Shown here: one piece after another, positions 4,899 through 5,034 of the stretch | Layout: every line of letters begins with the position of its first letter | Numbering within the stretch: the first letter of the stretch is position 1 | Origin: Oscillospiraceae bacterium | GTDB taxonomy: Bacteria; Bacillota; Clostridia; Oscillospirales; Acutalibacteraceae | Direction: 5' to 3' | NCBI GenBank assembly: GCA_029013165.1 | Contig: JAQXMV010000212.1 | Span: forward strand, 1 to 5,034 | DNA length: 5,034 nt | The notes under the pieces: model-generated | Told to the model about the DNA's origin: nothing | What the model saw: the letters and a program-made list of their open reading frames with translations, nothing else | The model's database searches: none | Translations under genes and position numbers: made by a program

Positions 4899-4996
4899 CA
4901 CTGCCGGCTTCGCAGAGGGGAGGTTTGCGGTGATGAGGGAAAGTGAGTGCCTGACGGGAGGGGTGGCCCCGGGCGGCGCACTGCCGTGCGCCGCAG
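4899..4996 (+). repeat. GC-rich intergenic repeat, right copy
   Basis: The plus strand here matches the minus strand of 84-180 in the same order of blocks: CTGCCGGCTTCG (4901-4912), a GGTTTGCGGTG block, GGGAAAGTGAGTGCCTG, GGAGGGGTGGCCCCGGG, then the hairpin GCGGCGCAC / GTGCGCCGC (4973-4981 / 4986-4994) around TGCC. It contains stops in all useful frames and is non-coding. It looks like a REP-type dispersed element. Confidence 0.65.
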
Positions 4997-5026
4997 CCGT
5001 AAAGCGCCCGAAAGGGCGCTTTACGG
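4997..5026. terminator. Perfect 13-bp hairpin with GAAA loop (terminator-like)
   Basis: CCGTAAAGCGCCC (4997-5009) and GGGCGCTTTACGG (5014-5026) pair perfectly around a GAAA tetraloop, directly after the right repeat copy. No long T-run is visible before the window ends, so termination is uncertain. It may end a gene lying beyond the window, or belong to the repeat. Confidence 0.5.
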
Positions 5027-5034
5027 TCACTGAG

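Noticed and set aside
4767..5030. Minus-strand 87-codon open frame overlapping the start of the 622-aa gene by ATGA
   Set aside because: It crosses the perfect hairpin, the GC-rich repeat and the promoter region. The ATGA overlap looks like translational coupling but is coincidental.

Overview
The window looks like chromosomal DNA of a low-to-moderate GC gut Clostridia, most likely Oscillospirales/Ruminococcaceae-like. This is judged from the secreted DUF6273-type protein with cysteine repeats, the membrane-anchored protein with a Thr/Ala/Pro linker, the A/T-rich sigma-A-like promoters, and intergenic repeats of a style I associate with these genomes. No species can be named from the sequence alone.

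Only two protein genes are convincing, both on the minus strand. From high to low coordinates: (a) 2902-4770 encodes a 622-residue secreted protein with a signal peptide, a DUF6273-like domain, five C/CxxC/H repeats spaced 38 residues apart, and a Cys-rich C-terminal motif around a short hydrophobic helix. It has a candidate promoter and SD site upstream and a good intrinsic terminator at 2863-2895. (b) 315-1253 encodes a 312-residue protein with a short cytoplasmic N-terminus, one membrane helix, a T/A/P-rich linker and an extracellular domain of unknown function. It has a well-formed promoter (1309-1337) and SD (1261-1268). The two genes are 1.65 kb apart, each has its own promoter, and nothing suggests an operon. 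Both products are predicted to act at or outside the cell surface.

The rest is non-coding and rich in repeats. The left edge (61-180) and right edge (4899-4996) carry related GC-rich elements in opposite orientation, each next to a strong hairpin. The 1.65 kb gap contains a tandem pair of about 382 bp units (1608-1990, 1991-2371). Each unit has the same three inverted repeats, while the segment between the arms of the longest one has diverged. Further on are an orphan minus-strand terminator (2558-2585), a nested multi-hairpin block (2624-2770) with a perfect 16-bp stem, and a run of short hairpins (2774-2836) that resembles a dispersed clostridial intergenic repeat.

The best candidates for something undescribed are the tandem structured units and the nested hairpin block, both possibly RNA or small mobile elements, and the C-terminal Cys/His motif of the 622-residue protein. 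No tRNA, rRNA, CRISPR array, transposase or phage gene was seen.
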